Source: Pseudomonas fulva 12-X (lineage in GTDB: Bacteria; Pseudomonadota; Gammaproteobacteria; Pseudomonadales; Pseudomonadaceae). Taken from it: a stretch of DNA of 64,000 bases. Every line of letters starts with the position of its first letter. Positions within the stretch are counted from its first letter, which is position 1. The DNA is taken from NCBI RefSeq assembly GCF_000213805.1, contig NC_015556.1, positions 1,116,001 to 1,180,000 of the forward strand. Reading direction: 5' to 3'. Below, one piece after another: positions 9,466 to 18,806 of the stretch. Made by a program: the position numbers and the translations under genes. The notes beneath the pieces were generated by a model. That model ran no database searches. It saw only the letters and a list, made by a program, of their open reading frames with translations, and was not told the DNA's origin.

Positions 9466-9571
9466 TGCTGCGCGTCGGCACTGCGGCGTTAAAAACAGGC
9501 TCGGAATGCTCATGTACACCAGTACACTCCGCTTCCTCGCCTGTTTTTGCCTTGCATTGCTCTAGCTCGCG
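9466..9571. repeat. Structured intergenic repeat, copy A
   Basis: A ~106-bp imperfect palindrome follows purT. Nested paired arms are 9478–9484 with 9554–9560, 9491–9500 with 9539–9548 (ten perfect pairs), 9503–9506 with 9533–9536, and TGTAC 9513–9517 with GTACA 9522–9526. A second copy lies at 42266–42371 at a constant offset of 32,800 with no indels, and several differences between the copies are compensatory. It is probably a transcribed or cruciform-forming repeat family. Function is unknown. Confidence 0.75.
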
Positions 9572-9618
9572 AGACTTTGGTCATCAGGTGCCTGCGCTGC
9601 TCGTTACTGCAGACTCTA

Positions 9619-10872
9619 TTAATGCCGCTGGGCCTCCCAGGCCCGCACTTCCAGCACGCGGCTTCCGCTGGCCTGGAGAATCTCCAGCCGGTAGCGGCCT
9701 ACCTGCAAACAAACCGCGCAGTCCGGAATGTTTTCCAGCACTTCGGTCACCAGGCCGTTGACCGTCTTCGGCCCGTCGACCGGCAGTTGCCAGCCCAGTG
9801 CCCGGTTCACCTCACGCAGATAGGCACTGCCCTGAATCGACCAGGTGCCGTCGCCCAGCGGATAAAATTCGCGTGGGTGCGCGGTTTCCACTGAGCTCAG
9901 GTCGCCGACGATCTCTTCGAGAATGTCTTCGACGGTAACGATGCCCATGGCTTCGCCGTATTCGTCAACCACCACGGCGGTGCGGTACTTGTGCTGCTGA
10001 AAGTTGACCAGCTGGTTCGCCAGCGTGGTGCCTTCCGGTACGAAGTACGCTGCGTCGCACGCCTGCAGCACGGCAGCCTCGTCCAGTTCGCTGCGCCCGG
10101 CCAGGCGGCGCATGTGCAGAATACCTTCGGTCTGGTTGAGGCCGTTGCGGTACACCGGCAGGCGGGTGTGCGAGGCGCTGCGAATCTGTTCCAGCAGTGG
10201 CGTGCTGCTCAGCAGGTCGATGCCGGTGACCTCGTGGCGCGGAATCATCACGTCCTCCACGCTGACCTTGTCCAGCTCCAGCACGCCCAGCAGCATGGCG
10301 CGTCGTTCGGCAGGCAGCGGCAGGTCGTCGGCCTGCAGGGCGTCGCGCAGTTCGGTGAGGCTCGGCGCATCATCGGGCTCGGCGCTCTGGCCGGCCTTGC
10401 CGATGCGCCGGCGCAGGCCCTGGCCGATGGTCATCAGCAGGCGGGTGAACGGGGACAGCGCCAGGCTGACCAGGGTCAGCGGATAGCTTGCCGGGTAGGC
10501 GAACAGCGGCGGCGGCAGAATGGCCAGCAGGCGACCGAACGGATGGGCCAGCATCAGCACGGCCAGGGTAAGAGCGAAGGGTGATGGCGCCAGAGTGCCG
10601 GGCGCGCCGTGACGCAAGGCCAGCAAGGTGGCGGCCACCGAGGCGGCCATGGTGCTGCAGATGGTACCGATGCGCAGGGTGGCCGACAGCCGCTGTGGCT
10701 GGTCGAGCAGGGCGATCAGCCGGGCAGCGGCGCGATGGCCTTGGCGTGCCCGGTAGCGCAGCCGATAGCGGTTGAGGCCGAACAGTACGGTGCGCGCGCA
10801 GATGAAAAAGGTCGCGCAGCCCAGCAGGGTGAGCAGCAGGGCCAGCTGAAAAAGCGGTGAGGGCGTGTCCAC
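9619..10872 (-). CDS. CBS-domain CorC/CNNM-like membrane protein
   Basis: The 417-residue protein has an N-terminal membrane region with about four helices (within residues 1–150). A paired CBS domain follows, with VMIPRHEVTGID near residue 212 and YRTAVVVDEYGEAMGIVTVEDILEEIVGD near 300, then a C-terminal CorC_HlyC domain. Related proteins are linked to magnesium/cobalt efflux; substrate here is inferred. The gene ends close to the structured repeat. It starts only 3 bp after the upstream ypjD-like gene stops, so the two form an operon. Confidence 0.88.
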   Translation of the reverse strand: MDTPSPLFQLALLLTLLGCATFFICARTVLFGLNRYRLRYRARQGHRAAARLIALLDQPQRLSATLRIGTICSTMAASVAATLLALRHGAPGTLAPSPFALTLAVLMLAHPFGRLLAILPPPLFAYPASYPLTLVSLALSPFTRLLMTIGQGLRRRIGKAGQSAEPDDAPSLTELRDALQADDLPLPAERRAMLLGVLELDKVSVEDVMIPRHEVTGIDLLSSTPLLEQIRSASHTRLPVYRNGLNQTEGILHMRRLAGRSELDEAAVLQACDAAYFVPEGTTLANQLVNFQQHKYRTAVVVDEYGEAMGIVTVEDILEEIVGDLSSVETAHPREFYPLGDGTWSIQGSAYLREVNRALGWQLPVDGPKTVNGLVTEVLENIPDCAVCLQVGRYRLEILQASGSRVLEVRAWEAQRH

Positions 10873-10875
10873 GGC

Positions 10876-11676
10876 TTAGATGTGCAGGATGAATTCACGA
10901 ACCAGCTTGCTGCCGAAGAAGGCCAGCATCAGCAGGCAGAACCCTGCCAGCGTCCAGCGGATCGCCTTGTGCCCGCGCCAGCCGAGCTGGTGGCGGCCCC
11001 ACAGAAGCACGGCGAACACCACCCAGGCGAAGCACGACAGGATGGTCTTGTGCACCAGGTGCTGAGTGAACAGGTTATCGATGAACACCGCGCCGGAGAG
11101 CAGCGACAGCGACAGCAGTGCCCAGCCGCTCCACAGGAAGCCGAACAGCAGGCTTTCCATGGTCTGCAGGGGCGGGAAGTTGCGGATCAGCCCGGATGGA
11201 TGCTTGTTCTTGAGCTGACGATCCTGCACCAGCAGCAAGAGCGACTGGAACATGGCGATGGTTAGCAGGCCGTAAGCGACGATCGACAGCAGAATGTGGG
11301 CGAGAATGCCGGGGCCTTCCTCGATGGGCTGGCTGGTGCCGCTGGGCATGAACTGCGCGCACAGCACCGTCAGCCCGCCGAGCGGAAACAGGAACAACAG
11401 CAGGTTGTGCACCGGCATGCGCTGGCAAGCCAGCAGGATCAGCGCGATCACCGTGAAGGCGATCAGACTGGAGGAATTGAAGAAGTCCAGGTTAAGGCCG
11501 GCGACGTCGTGCATCTGCATGTACAGGCTGCCACCGTGGAACAGCAGGGCGATCACACCCACCAGCAGCAACACGGGTTGGCTGGGCTGGCTGCGGCGGG
11601 CCAGATGCAGGCCTTGATAGCAGGCAGCGCCAAAGTAGAGAACGGCGGCGGCGAGGCTGGGTAGCAGAGGGTGCAT
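10876..11676 (-). CDS. CcsA/YpjD-like cytochrome c assembly-family membrane protein
   Basis: The 266-residue protein has about eight hydrophobic helices and matches the CcsA-like (YpjD) family, with ALLFHGGSLYMQMHD near the N-terminus and a tryptophan-rich segment (LLWGRHQLGWRGHKAIRWTLAG) near the end. Family members bind or move heme, but the YpjD branch has no firm role. The start at 11676 is chosen because upstream extension to 11787 is not hydrophobic and runs into the ffh promoter region. It is divergent from ffh and paired with the CBS protein. Confidence 0.85.
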   Translation of the reverse strand: MHPLLPSLAAAVLYFGAACYQGLHLARRSQPSQPVLLLVGVIALLFHGGSLYMQMHDVAGLNLDFFNSSSLIAFTVIALILLACQRMPVHNLLLFLFPLGGLTVLCAQFMPSGTSQPIEEGPGILAHILLSIVAYGLLTIAMFQSLLLLVQDRQLKNKHPSGLIRNFPPLQTMESLLFGFLWSGWALLSLSLLSGAVFIDNLFTQHLVHKTILSCFAWVVFAVLLWGRHQLGWRGHKAIRWTLAGFCLLMLAFFGSKLVREFILHI

Positions 11677-11812
11677 AGATAGGCGATGACAGGGCCGGAA
11701 AGGCGCTGAGTGTGGCACACAACGGTTGTCGCAAAAAGACTGCAAGCGGTATCCGCTCTCATATGTTACGGCGGCGCCGACAAACAAGCCTCGAAAGCGG
11801 CGCGGTCTTCGT

Positions 11813-11818
11813 TATAAT
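11813..11818 (+). promoter_or_regulatory. Candidate -10 element of the ffh promoter
   Basis: A perfect TATAAT lies about 52 bp ahead of the ffh start. No good -35 hexamer is present at 16–18 bp spacing (TCGAAA is the closest). It falls in the divergent gap with the ypjD-like gene. Confidence 0.45.
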
Positions 11819-11869
11819 CCGCCGTTTGCTGCCAGCCCATCCCGGCCAGACGGCCCGAAAGGAACGCGC

Positions 11870-13246
<1,377 letters not shown>

Positions 13247-13287
13247 TGGCTCTGGCAGGCCGCCTGGCGGCCCGTGGAAAAAGAGAT

Positions 13288-13315
13288 TTGCAAACAGCCG
13301 CATAATCCTTAGAAT
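13288..13315 (+). promoter_or_regulatory. Candidate promoter of the rpsP–rimM–trmD–rplS operon
   Basis: TTGCAA (13288–13293) and TAGAAT (13310–13315) are 16 bp apart. An 8-bp inverted repeat (13297–13304 with 13315–13322) overlaps the -10 and the likely transcription start. It could shape the leader RNA or be read as an end signal for ffh. Confidence 0.55.
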
Positions 13316-13389
13316 ATGCGGCCTTTCGGGCCTAGGCCCATTTTTGATGTGTGCCTCAAGTTAGCACCGACTACAGGAACGATGTTCAC

Positions 13390-13641
13390 ATGGTAACTAT
13401 TCGTCTCGCTCGCGGCGGCTCCAAAAAGCGCCCCTTCTACCACCTCACCGTGACCAACAGCCGCAATGCGCGCGACGGTCGCTTCGTAGAGCGTATCGGT
13501 TTCTTCAACCCGATCGCCTCGGGTGCTGAAGTCAAGCTGTCCGTGAATCAAGAGCGCGCCACTTACTGGCTGAGCCAGGGTGCCCAGCCGTCTGAGCGCG
13601 TTGCTCAGCTGCTGAAAGAAGCTGCCAAGGCTGCTGCCTAA
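13390..13641 (+). CDS. rpsP: 30S ribosomal protein S16
   Basis: This 83-residue protein is S16, an early-binding assembly protein of the 30S subunit. It begins [19 protein letters not shown], the family signature, followed by [12 protein letters not shown] and [19 protein letters not shown]. The start at 13390 is preferred over the in-frame ATG at 13351 because it matches the family exactly. It is the first gene of the rpsP–rimM–trmD–rplS operon, with 9 bp to rimM. Confidence 0.97.
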   Translation: MVTIRLARGGSKKRPFYHLTVTNSRNARDGRFVERIGFFNPIASGAEVKLSVNQERATYWLSQGAQPSERVAQLLKEAAKAAA

Positions 13642-13650
13642 GCACTTCTT

Positions 13651-14187
13651 ATGAGCACGACGCCGGCCCCCGCCGAGGATCTTCTGGTTCTTGGCAAGAT
13701 AGTCTCGGTGCATGGCGTCAGGGGTGAGATAAAGGTGTATTCCTTTACCGATCCGCTGGATAACGTGCTCGATTACCCTCGCTGGACGCTGCGGCGCGAT
13801 GGCGAGGTGAAACAGGTTGAACTGGCTGGTGGACGCTTGCAGGGCAAGGTTCTGGTCGCCAGGCTCAAGGGGCTCGATGATCGTGAAGTGGCGCGTACCT
13901 ACGCGGGCTTCGAGATTTGCGTACCCAGGAGCCAGCTGCCGGAGCTCGATGACGGCGAGTTCTACTGGTATCAGCTGGAAGGTCTCAAGGTCATTGATCA
14001 GGCGGGGCAGCTGCTCGGCAAGGTCGATCATCTGTTCGAGACCGGTGCCAATGACGTGATGGTGGTCAAGCCTTGCGCTGACAGCCTCGATGATCGTGAG
14101 CGTTTGCTGCCGTATACGCAGCAGTGCGTGCTGTCGATCAACCTCGAAGCTGGCGAGATGCAGGTCGAGTGGGACGCGGATTTCTGA
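13651..14187 (+). CDS. rimM: Ribosome maturation factor RimM
   Basis: The 178-residue factor helps mature the 30S head and binds S19. The N-terminal RimM barrel shows [21 protein letters not shown]; the C-terminal PRC-like domain holds [13 protein letters not shown] and [23 protein letters not shown]. Length and position between rpsP and trmD are those of other gammaproteobacteria. Its stop is 4 bp before the trmD ATG, so coupling is likely. Confidence 0.96.
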   Translation: MSTTPAPAEDLLVLGKIVSVHGVRGEIKVYSFTDPLDNVLDYPRWTLRRDGEVKQVELAGGRLQGKVLVARLKGLDDREVARTYAGFEICVPRSQLPELDDGEFYWYQLEGLKVIDQAGQLLGKVDHLFETGANDVMVVKPCADSLDDRERLLPYTQQCVLSINLEAGEMQVEWDADF

Positions 14188-14191
14188 CGCC

Positions 14192-14944
14192 ATGCCGAGC
14201 TTGCGCGTCGATGTGATAACGCTGTTCCCGGAAATGTTCGCCGCCATCGGCGATTACGGCATCACCAGCCGTGCGGTGCGGCAGGAGCTGTTGCAGCTGA
14301 CCTGCTGGAATCCGCGCAGCTACACCACGGATCGTCATCACACCGTTGACGACCGCCCCTTCGGTGGTGGTCCCGGCATGGTGATGAAGATCAAGCCGCT
14401 GGAAGATGCTCTGGTCGATGCCAGGCAGGCCAGCGACGTACCGGCGAAGGTGATTTACCTGTCGCCGCAGGGCCGCAAGCTGACGCAGGCGGCGGTACGC
14501 GAGCTGGCGAAGGAGGAGCGTCTGATCCTCATCGCCGGCCGCTACGAAGGCATCGACGAGCGTTTCATCGAAACCCACGTCGATGAGGAATGGTCGATCG
14601 GCGACTACGTCCTGTCCGGCGGTGAGCTGCCGGCCATGGTGCTGATCGATGCGGTAACGCGCCTATTGCCTGGTGCATTAGGTCATGCAGATTCGGCCGA
14701 GGAAGACTCCTTCACGGATGGCTTGCTCGACTGCCCGCACTACACCCGTCCGGAGGTGTATGCGGATAAACGTGTTCCGCAGGTGCTGCTTGGCGGCAAC
14801 CACGAACACATCCGGCGCTGGCGTTTGCAGCAGTCCCTGGGGCGCACCTGGGAACGCCGTGTCGATCTTCTGGATAGCCGCTCGCTTTCTGGAGAAGAGA
14901 AGAAGCTGCTGGAGGAATACATCCGCCAGCGGGACGATAACTAA
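14192..14944 (+). CDS. trmD: tRNA (guanine-37-N1) methyltransferase TrmD
   Basis: The 250-residue SPOUT enzyme methylates G37 of tRNAs with SAM, preventing +1 frameshifting. Seen motifs are [11 protein letters not shown] at the start, [12 protein letters not shown], the knot segments [13 protein letters not shown] and [17 protein letters not shown], and [20 protein letters not shown]. The start at 14192 gives the usual length. A frame extends upstream into rimM but is not conserved. The rplS gene follows after 40 bp. Confidence 0.97.
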   Translation: MPSLRVDVITLFPEMFAAIGDYGITSRAVRQELLQLTCWNPRSYTTDRHHTVDDRPFGGGPGMVMKIKPLEDALVDARQASDVPAKVIYLSPQGRKLTQAAVRELAKEERLILIAGRYEGIDERFIETHVDEEWSIGDYVLSGGELPAMVLIDAVTRLLPGALGHADSAEEDSFTDGLLDCPHYTRPEVYADKRVPQVLLGGNHEHIRRWRLQQSLGRTWERRVDLLDSRSLSGEEKKLLEEYIRQRDDN

Positions 14945-14984
14945 TATCGATGGCCGGCCTGACGGCCCGTCTTAGGAGCGCAGC

Positions 14985-15335
14985 ATGACCAACAAAATCA
15001 TTCAGCAACTCGAAGCTGAGCAGATGAGCAAAGAGATCCCGACCTTTGCCCCGGGCGACACCGTAGTCGTTCAGGTGAAAGTAAAGGAAGGTGACCGTCA
15101 GCGTCTGCAGGCGTTCGAGGGTGTGGTAATCGCCAAGCGTAACCGTGGTCTGAACAGCGCCTTCACCGTGCGCAAGATCTCCAGCGGCGTTGGCGTTGAG
15201 CGTACTTTCCAGACCTACAGCCCGCTGGTCGACAGCCTGGCCGTCAAGCGTCGTGGTGACGTTCGCAAAGCCAAGCTGTACTACCTGCGCGACCTGTCCG
15301 GCAAGGCAGCACGCATCAAGGAAAAACTGGTTTAA
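14985..15335 (+). CDS. rplS: 50S ribosomal protein L19
   Basis: The 116-residue protein lies at the 30S–50S interface. Family segments include [56 protein letters not shown] and [33 protein letters not shown] lies 7 nt before the ATG. It is the last gene of the operon, and a clear intrinsic terminator follows within 20 bp. Confidence 0.97.
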   Translation: MTNKIIQQLEAEQMSKEIPTFAPGDTVVVQVKVKEGDRQRLQAFEGVVIAKRNRGLNSAFTVRKISSGVGVERTFQTYSPLVDSLAVKRRGDVRKAKLYYLRDLSGKAARIKEKLV

Positions 15336-15352
15336 GCCAGGCTTTCCCCTCG

Positions 15353-15378
15353 AAAAAAGCAGCCTCGGCTGCTTTTTT
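15353..15378 (+). terminator. Intrinsic terminator after rplS
   Basis: GCAGCC (15359–15364) pairs with GGCTGC (15367–15372) across a short loop. The stem is flanked by A6 (15353–15358) and T6 (15373–15378), so it could work in both directions. Confidence 0.85.
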
Positions 15379-15422
15379 CGTTTCTGGCGTTTGGTGGGCA
15401 GGCAGTCGTTTCGCAAGTCACC

Positions 15423-15498
15423 TGTGGGAGCGTGCGGGGCGCCTAGCCCATGCGAGCGAATCGCGGGCATGAACTAGGCGTCCCCGCCCACTCCCACA
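15423..15498. repeat. REP-type palindromic element
   Basis: A 76-bp imperfect palindrome whose outer arms are TGTGGGAG and CTCCCACA, with further pairing inward (CGCCTAG with CTAGGCG). The GTGGGAGC core is the common Pseudomonas REP motif. It sits between the rplS terminator and xerD. Confidence 0.7.
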
Positions 15499-15566
15499 AA
15501 AGCAGTGCAGTATCTGCTTTTGATTGTGTTGATAATGAATTCTTTGCGTAGTGCAGATCTGACCCC

Positions 15567-16463
15567 ATGTCCGCTGTCGACCATCCATTGATCGAGCGTT
15601 TCATCGAGGCCTTGTGGCTGGAAAAGGGCCTGTCCGCCCATACCCAGTCGGCTTATCGCAGCGACCTGGCGCTGCTCAATGGCTGGCTGCAGGCCCGCGG
15701 CGTCGAGCTGCAATCGGTGGGTCGCGAGGTACTGCTCGATCACCTGGCCTGGCGCATGAATGAAGGCTACAAGGCGCGCTCCACGGCGCGGCTGATCTCC
15801 GGCATGCGCGGCTTCTACCGCTTCCTGCTGCGCGAGGGCGTGATCGATACCGATCCTACGCTGCAGGTGGATATGCCGCAGCTTGGCCGGCCGCTGCCAA
15901 AATCGCTTTCCGAGGCCGATGTCGAGGCGTTGCTGGCTGCACCGGATCTGGACGACCCCATCGGCCTGCGTGATCGCGCCATGCTCGAAGTGTTGTACGC
16001 CTGTGGGCTGCGGGTCAGCGAGCTGGTTGGCCTGACGCTCGAGCAGGTCAATCTGCGCCAGGGCGTGCTGCGGGTATTCGGCAAGGGCAGCAAGGAGCGT
16101 CTGGTGCCCATGGGCGAGGAGGCCATCGGCTGGGTCGAGCGCTATTGCCGCGAGGCGCGCCCGGCGCTGCTGGCCGGTCGGCCGGCGGATGTGCTGTTTC
16201 CCAGCTTGCGCGGCGAGCAGATGACCCGGCAGACCTTCTGGCACCGCATCAAGCATCACGCCCAGGTGGCGGGTATCGCCAAGTCGCTGTCGCCGCATAC
16301 CCTGCGCCATGCCTTCGCGACTCATCTGCTCAATCACGGCGCGGATCTGCGCGTGGTGCAGATGCTGCTCGGCCACAGTGATCTGTCCACCACGCAGATC
16401 TACACCCATATCGCCCGCGCGCGTCTGCAGGCCCTGCATGCCCAGCATCATCCGCGCGGCTGA
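15567..16463 (+). CDS. xerD: Tyrosine recombinase XerD
   Basis: The 298-residue recombinase acts with XerC at dif to resolve chromosome dimers, under FtsK control. The SAM-like N-terminal domain (FIEALWLEKGLSAHTQSAYR) precedes the catalytic domain. Catalytic residues are visible: Arg in ACGLRVSELVGL, Lys in GKGSKERLVPMG, His/Arg in SPHTLRHAFATHLL, His in LLGHSDLSTTQ, and the Tyr nucleophile in QIYTHI. The length suits XerD. It is followed by dsbC, as in other Pseudomonas genomes. Confidence 0.95.
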   Translation: MSAVDHPLIERFIEALWLEKGLSAHTQSAYRSDLALLNGWLQARGVELQSVGREVLLDHLAWRMNEGYKARSTARLISGMRGFYRFLLREGVIDTDPTLQVDMPQLGRPLPKSLSEADVEALLAAPDLDDPIGLRDRAMLEVLYACGLRVSELVGLTLEQVNLRQGVLRVFGKGSKERLVPMGEEAIGWVERYCREARPALLAGRPADVLFPSLRGEQMTRQTFWHRIKHHAQVAGIAKSLSPHTLRHAFATHLLNHGADLRVVQMLLGHSDLSTTQIYTHIARARLQALHAQHHPRG

Positions 16464-16571
16464 ATTGGCTGGCGCCGGTTCGCGCTTTGCGTCTGCTGCC
16501 CGCAGCCTGGGGCCCCGGTTATGGTAGTCTCTGTCCTTTCCCTGTCACCCCGTCGCTCGATAGGAGTTTTC

Positions 16572-17297
16572 ATGCGTGTGACCCGCATCGTCGCGGCCAT
16601 GGCTCTCGGCCTGGTCAGCACCCTCGGCCATGCCGCCGACCCGGATCAGGCGATCCGCAAGAACCTGCTTGCCATCCAGCCCGATCTGCCGATCGAAGCC
16701 ATTGCCGAAAGCCCGATGCCAGGCGTTTATCAGGTGCAGCTCAAGGGCGGCCGCCAGCTGTACGCCAGTGCCGACGGGCAGTTCGTGATGCAGGGCTACC
16801 TGTTCCAGTTCAAGGATGGTCAGGCCATCAACCTGACCGAGGCGGAAGAAAGCAAGGCCATCGCCAAGCAGATCAACGCCATTCCGGCCAAGGACATGGT
16901 GGTGTTCGCGCCGAAAGAGCCGAAGACCCATATCACCGTATTCACCGATACCGACTGCGCTTATTGCCAGAAGCTGCATAGCGAAGTGGGCGAACTGAAC
17001 AAGCTCGGCGTCGAGGTGCGTTACCTGGCCTTCCCGCGTCAGGGGATGGGCAGCAAGGGCGCCAAGGACCTGGCCAGCGTGTGGTGCTCCAAGGATCGCC
17101 AGGCCGCGATGAACAAGGCCAAGGCCCGTGAATCTATTCCTCAGGTCAGCTGCGACAACCCGGTTGCGCAGGAGTACCAGCTGGGTCAGGCGATCGGTGT
17201 CAACGGCACGCCGGCGATCATCCTGGAAAACGGCAAGATGATTCCCGGTTATCAGCCCGCCGCGCAGCTGGCGAAGCTGGCGCTGGAAGCCAAATGA
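16572..17297 (+). CDS. dsbC: Thiol:disulfide interchange protein DsbC
   Basis: This 241-residue periplasmic isomerase shuffles wrong disulphides and is kept reduced by DsbD. A signal peptide ends near Ala21–Ala22 (GHAADPDQ). The N-terminal dimerisation domain spans about 23–85 and the thioredoxin fold follows. The active site is CAYC (Cys129, Cys132); Cys172 and Cys194 form the second, structural pair known in the family. The ATG at 16572 follows TAGGAG and is right for the signal peptide. A 9-bp hairpin (17306–17327) follows the stop. Confidence 0.95.
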   Translation: MRVTRIVAAMALGLVSTLGHAADPDQAIRKNLLAIQPDLPIEAIAESPMPGVYQVQLKGGRQLYASADGQFVMQGYLFQFKDGQAINLTEAEESKAIAKQINAIPAKDMVVFAPKEPKTHITVFTDTDCAYCQKLHSEVGELNKLGVEVRYLAFPRQGMGSKGAKDLASVWCSKDRQAAMNKAKARESIPQVSCDNPVAQEYQLGQAIGVNGTPAIILENGKMIPGYQPAAQLAKLALEAK

Positions 17298-17305
17298 TCC
17301 AAACC

Positions 17306-17356
17306 GGGGTAGTCGATTGACTATCCCTTGGCCGCTTCGTAATGTGCGGCTCTTTT
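17306..17356 (+). terminator. Hairpins between dsbC and hom
   Basis: A 9-bp stem (17306–17314 with 17319–17327, one G·U) lies just after the dsbC stop. A second, GCCGC (17331–17335) with GCGGC (17346–17350), is followed by TCTTTT. The second looks like a weak intrinsic terminator ahead of hom. Confidence 0.5.
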
Positions 17357-17410
17357 CCACGGCTGGCGCCCGCGCCGGCCGCTTTATGCAGTGCAGTTGG
17401 GGAGTCTAGT

Positions 17411-18715
17411 GTGAATCCGGTCAAAGTAGGCATCTGTGGGCTGGGTACCGTCGGTGGCGGTACCGTGAATGTGCTCAAGCGCAACGCCGAGGAAATCGCG
17501 CGTCGTGCCGGGCGTGGCATCGAGGTGGCGCAGATCGCCACCCGCACACCCAAGCCCCAGTACCAGTCGACCGGCATTACCATGACCGACGATGTCTTCG
17601 CGGTGGTCAGCAACCCCGAGATCGATATCGTCGTCGAGCTTATTGGCGGCTACAGCGTTGCCCGTGAGCTGGTCCTCAAGGCCATCGACAATGGCAAGCA
17701 CGTGGTCACCGCCAACAAGGCGCTGATCGCCGTGCATGGCAACGAGATCTTCGCCCGCGCCCGCGAGAAGGGTGTGATCGTCGCGTTCGAGGCGGCGGTG
17801 GCTGGTGGCATCCCGGTGATCAAGGCGATCCGTGAAGGCCTGTCGGCCAACCGCATCAACTGGCTGGCCGGCATCATCAACGGCACCGGCAACTTCATCC
17901 TCAGCGAGATGCGCGAGAAGGGTCGCACCTTCGAGGACGTGCTGGCCGAAGCCCAGGCCCTGGGTTACGCCGAAGCCGATCCGACCTTCGACGTCGAAGG
18001 TATCGACGCGGCCCACAAGCTGACCATCCTGGCGTCCATCGCCTTCGGCATCCCGCTGCAGTTCGACAAGGCCTACACCGAAGGCATCACCAAGCTGACC
18101 ACGGCCGACGTGAACTACGCAGAGGCGCTGGGCTACCGCATCAAGCACCTGGGTGTGGCGCGCCGTACCGATGCCGGTATCGAGCTGCGCGTACACCCGA
18201 CGCTGATCCCGGCCGACCGCCTGATCGCCAACGTCAATGGCGTGATGAATGCGGTGATGGTCAATGGCGACGCCGCCGGCAGCACCCTGTTCTACGGCGC
18301 CGGTGCCGGCATGGAAGCGACCGCTTCGGCCGTGGTCGCCGATCTGGTCGACGTGGTGCGTGCGCTGACCACCGATCCGACCAACCGCGTGCCGCACCTG
18401 GCCTTCCAGCCGGATTCGCTGTCCGACCACCCGATCCTGCCGATCACCGCCTGCGAAAGCGCCTATTACCTGCGCATCCAGGCCAAGGATCGCCCGGGTG
18501 TGCTGGCTCAGGTGGCGAGCATCCTGTCGGAGCGCGGCATCAACATCGAATCGATCATGCAGAAGGAAGTCGAGGAGCAGGACGGCCTGGTGCCGATGAT
18601 CCTGGTCACTCATCGCGTTGCCGAGCAGCGCATGAACGACGCCATTGCTGCCCTGGAAGCGCTGGCCGACGTCGTCGGCAATGTGGTGCGCATCCGCGTC
18701 GAACAACTGAATTAA
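17411..18715 (+). CDS. hom: Homoserine dehydrogenase
   Basis: The 434-residue enzyme reduces aspartate semialdehyde to homoserine, the branch point to threonine and methionine. The Rossmann motif GLGTVGGGTVNVL is at the N-terminus. The catalytic domain includes VVTANKALIAVHG, GIINGTGNFILSEM and EADPTFDVEGIDAAHKLTILASIAFG. A C-terminal ACT domain (about 355–434, YYLRIQAKDRPGVLAQVASILSERGINIESIMQ) points to threonine feedback. The GTG at 17411 gives the family length; GGGGAGT lies just upstream. It is followed by thrC. Confidence 0.96.
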   Translation: MNPVKVGICGLGTVGGGTVNVLKRNAEEIARRAGRGIEVAQIATRTPKPQYQSTGITMTDDVFAVVSNPEIDIVVELIGGYSVARELVLKAIDNGKHVVTANKALIAVHGNEIFARAREKGVIVAFEAAVAGGIPVIKAIREGLSANRINWLAGIINGTGNFILSEMREKGRTFEDVLAEAQALGYAEADPTFDVEGIDAAHKLTILASIAFGIPLQFDKAYTEGITKLTTADVNYAEALGYRIKHLGVARRTDAGIELRVHPTLIPADRLIANVNGVMNAVMVNGDAAGSTLFYGAGAGMEATASAVVADLVDVVRALTTDPTNRVPHLAFQPDSLSDHPILPITACESAYYLRIQAKDRPGVLAQVASILSERGINIESIMQKEVEEQDGLVPMILVTHRVAEQRMNDAIAALEALADVVGNVVRIRVEQLN

Positions 18716-18720
18716 CTCGG

Positions 18721-18801
18721 GCGGCAGGCGGCAGGCAGCAGGCGGCAGGCGAAAAAGCCTGGGCCTGGGGCCTGAGGCCTGAGGCCAAAACCGAAGGTTT
18801 T
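18721..18801 (+). repeat. Low-complexity GCAGGC/CCTGAGG tract and hairpin before thrC
   Basis: The gap between hom and thrC is made of repeated GGCAGGC-type units (18721–18750) and then CCTG-rich units (about 18759–18785), which are partly complementary to each other. Then AAAACC (18787–18792) pairs with GGTTTT (18796–18801). The AAGG ribosome-binding site of thrC (18794–18797) lies inside this small hairpin. Confidence 0.6.
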
Positions 18802-18806
18802 GATCA

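Noticed and set aside
9372..9894. Small plus-strand frames crossing the structured repeat after purT.
   Set aside because: They are translations of the repeat and of the antisense of the CBS gene.
15423..15498. Possible attachment site or terminator next to xerD.
   Set aside because: The sequence is a REP palindrome; I saw no dif-like core and no mobile-element genes.
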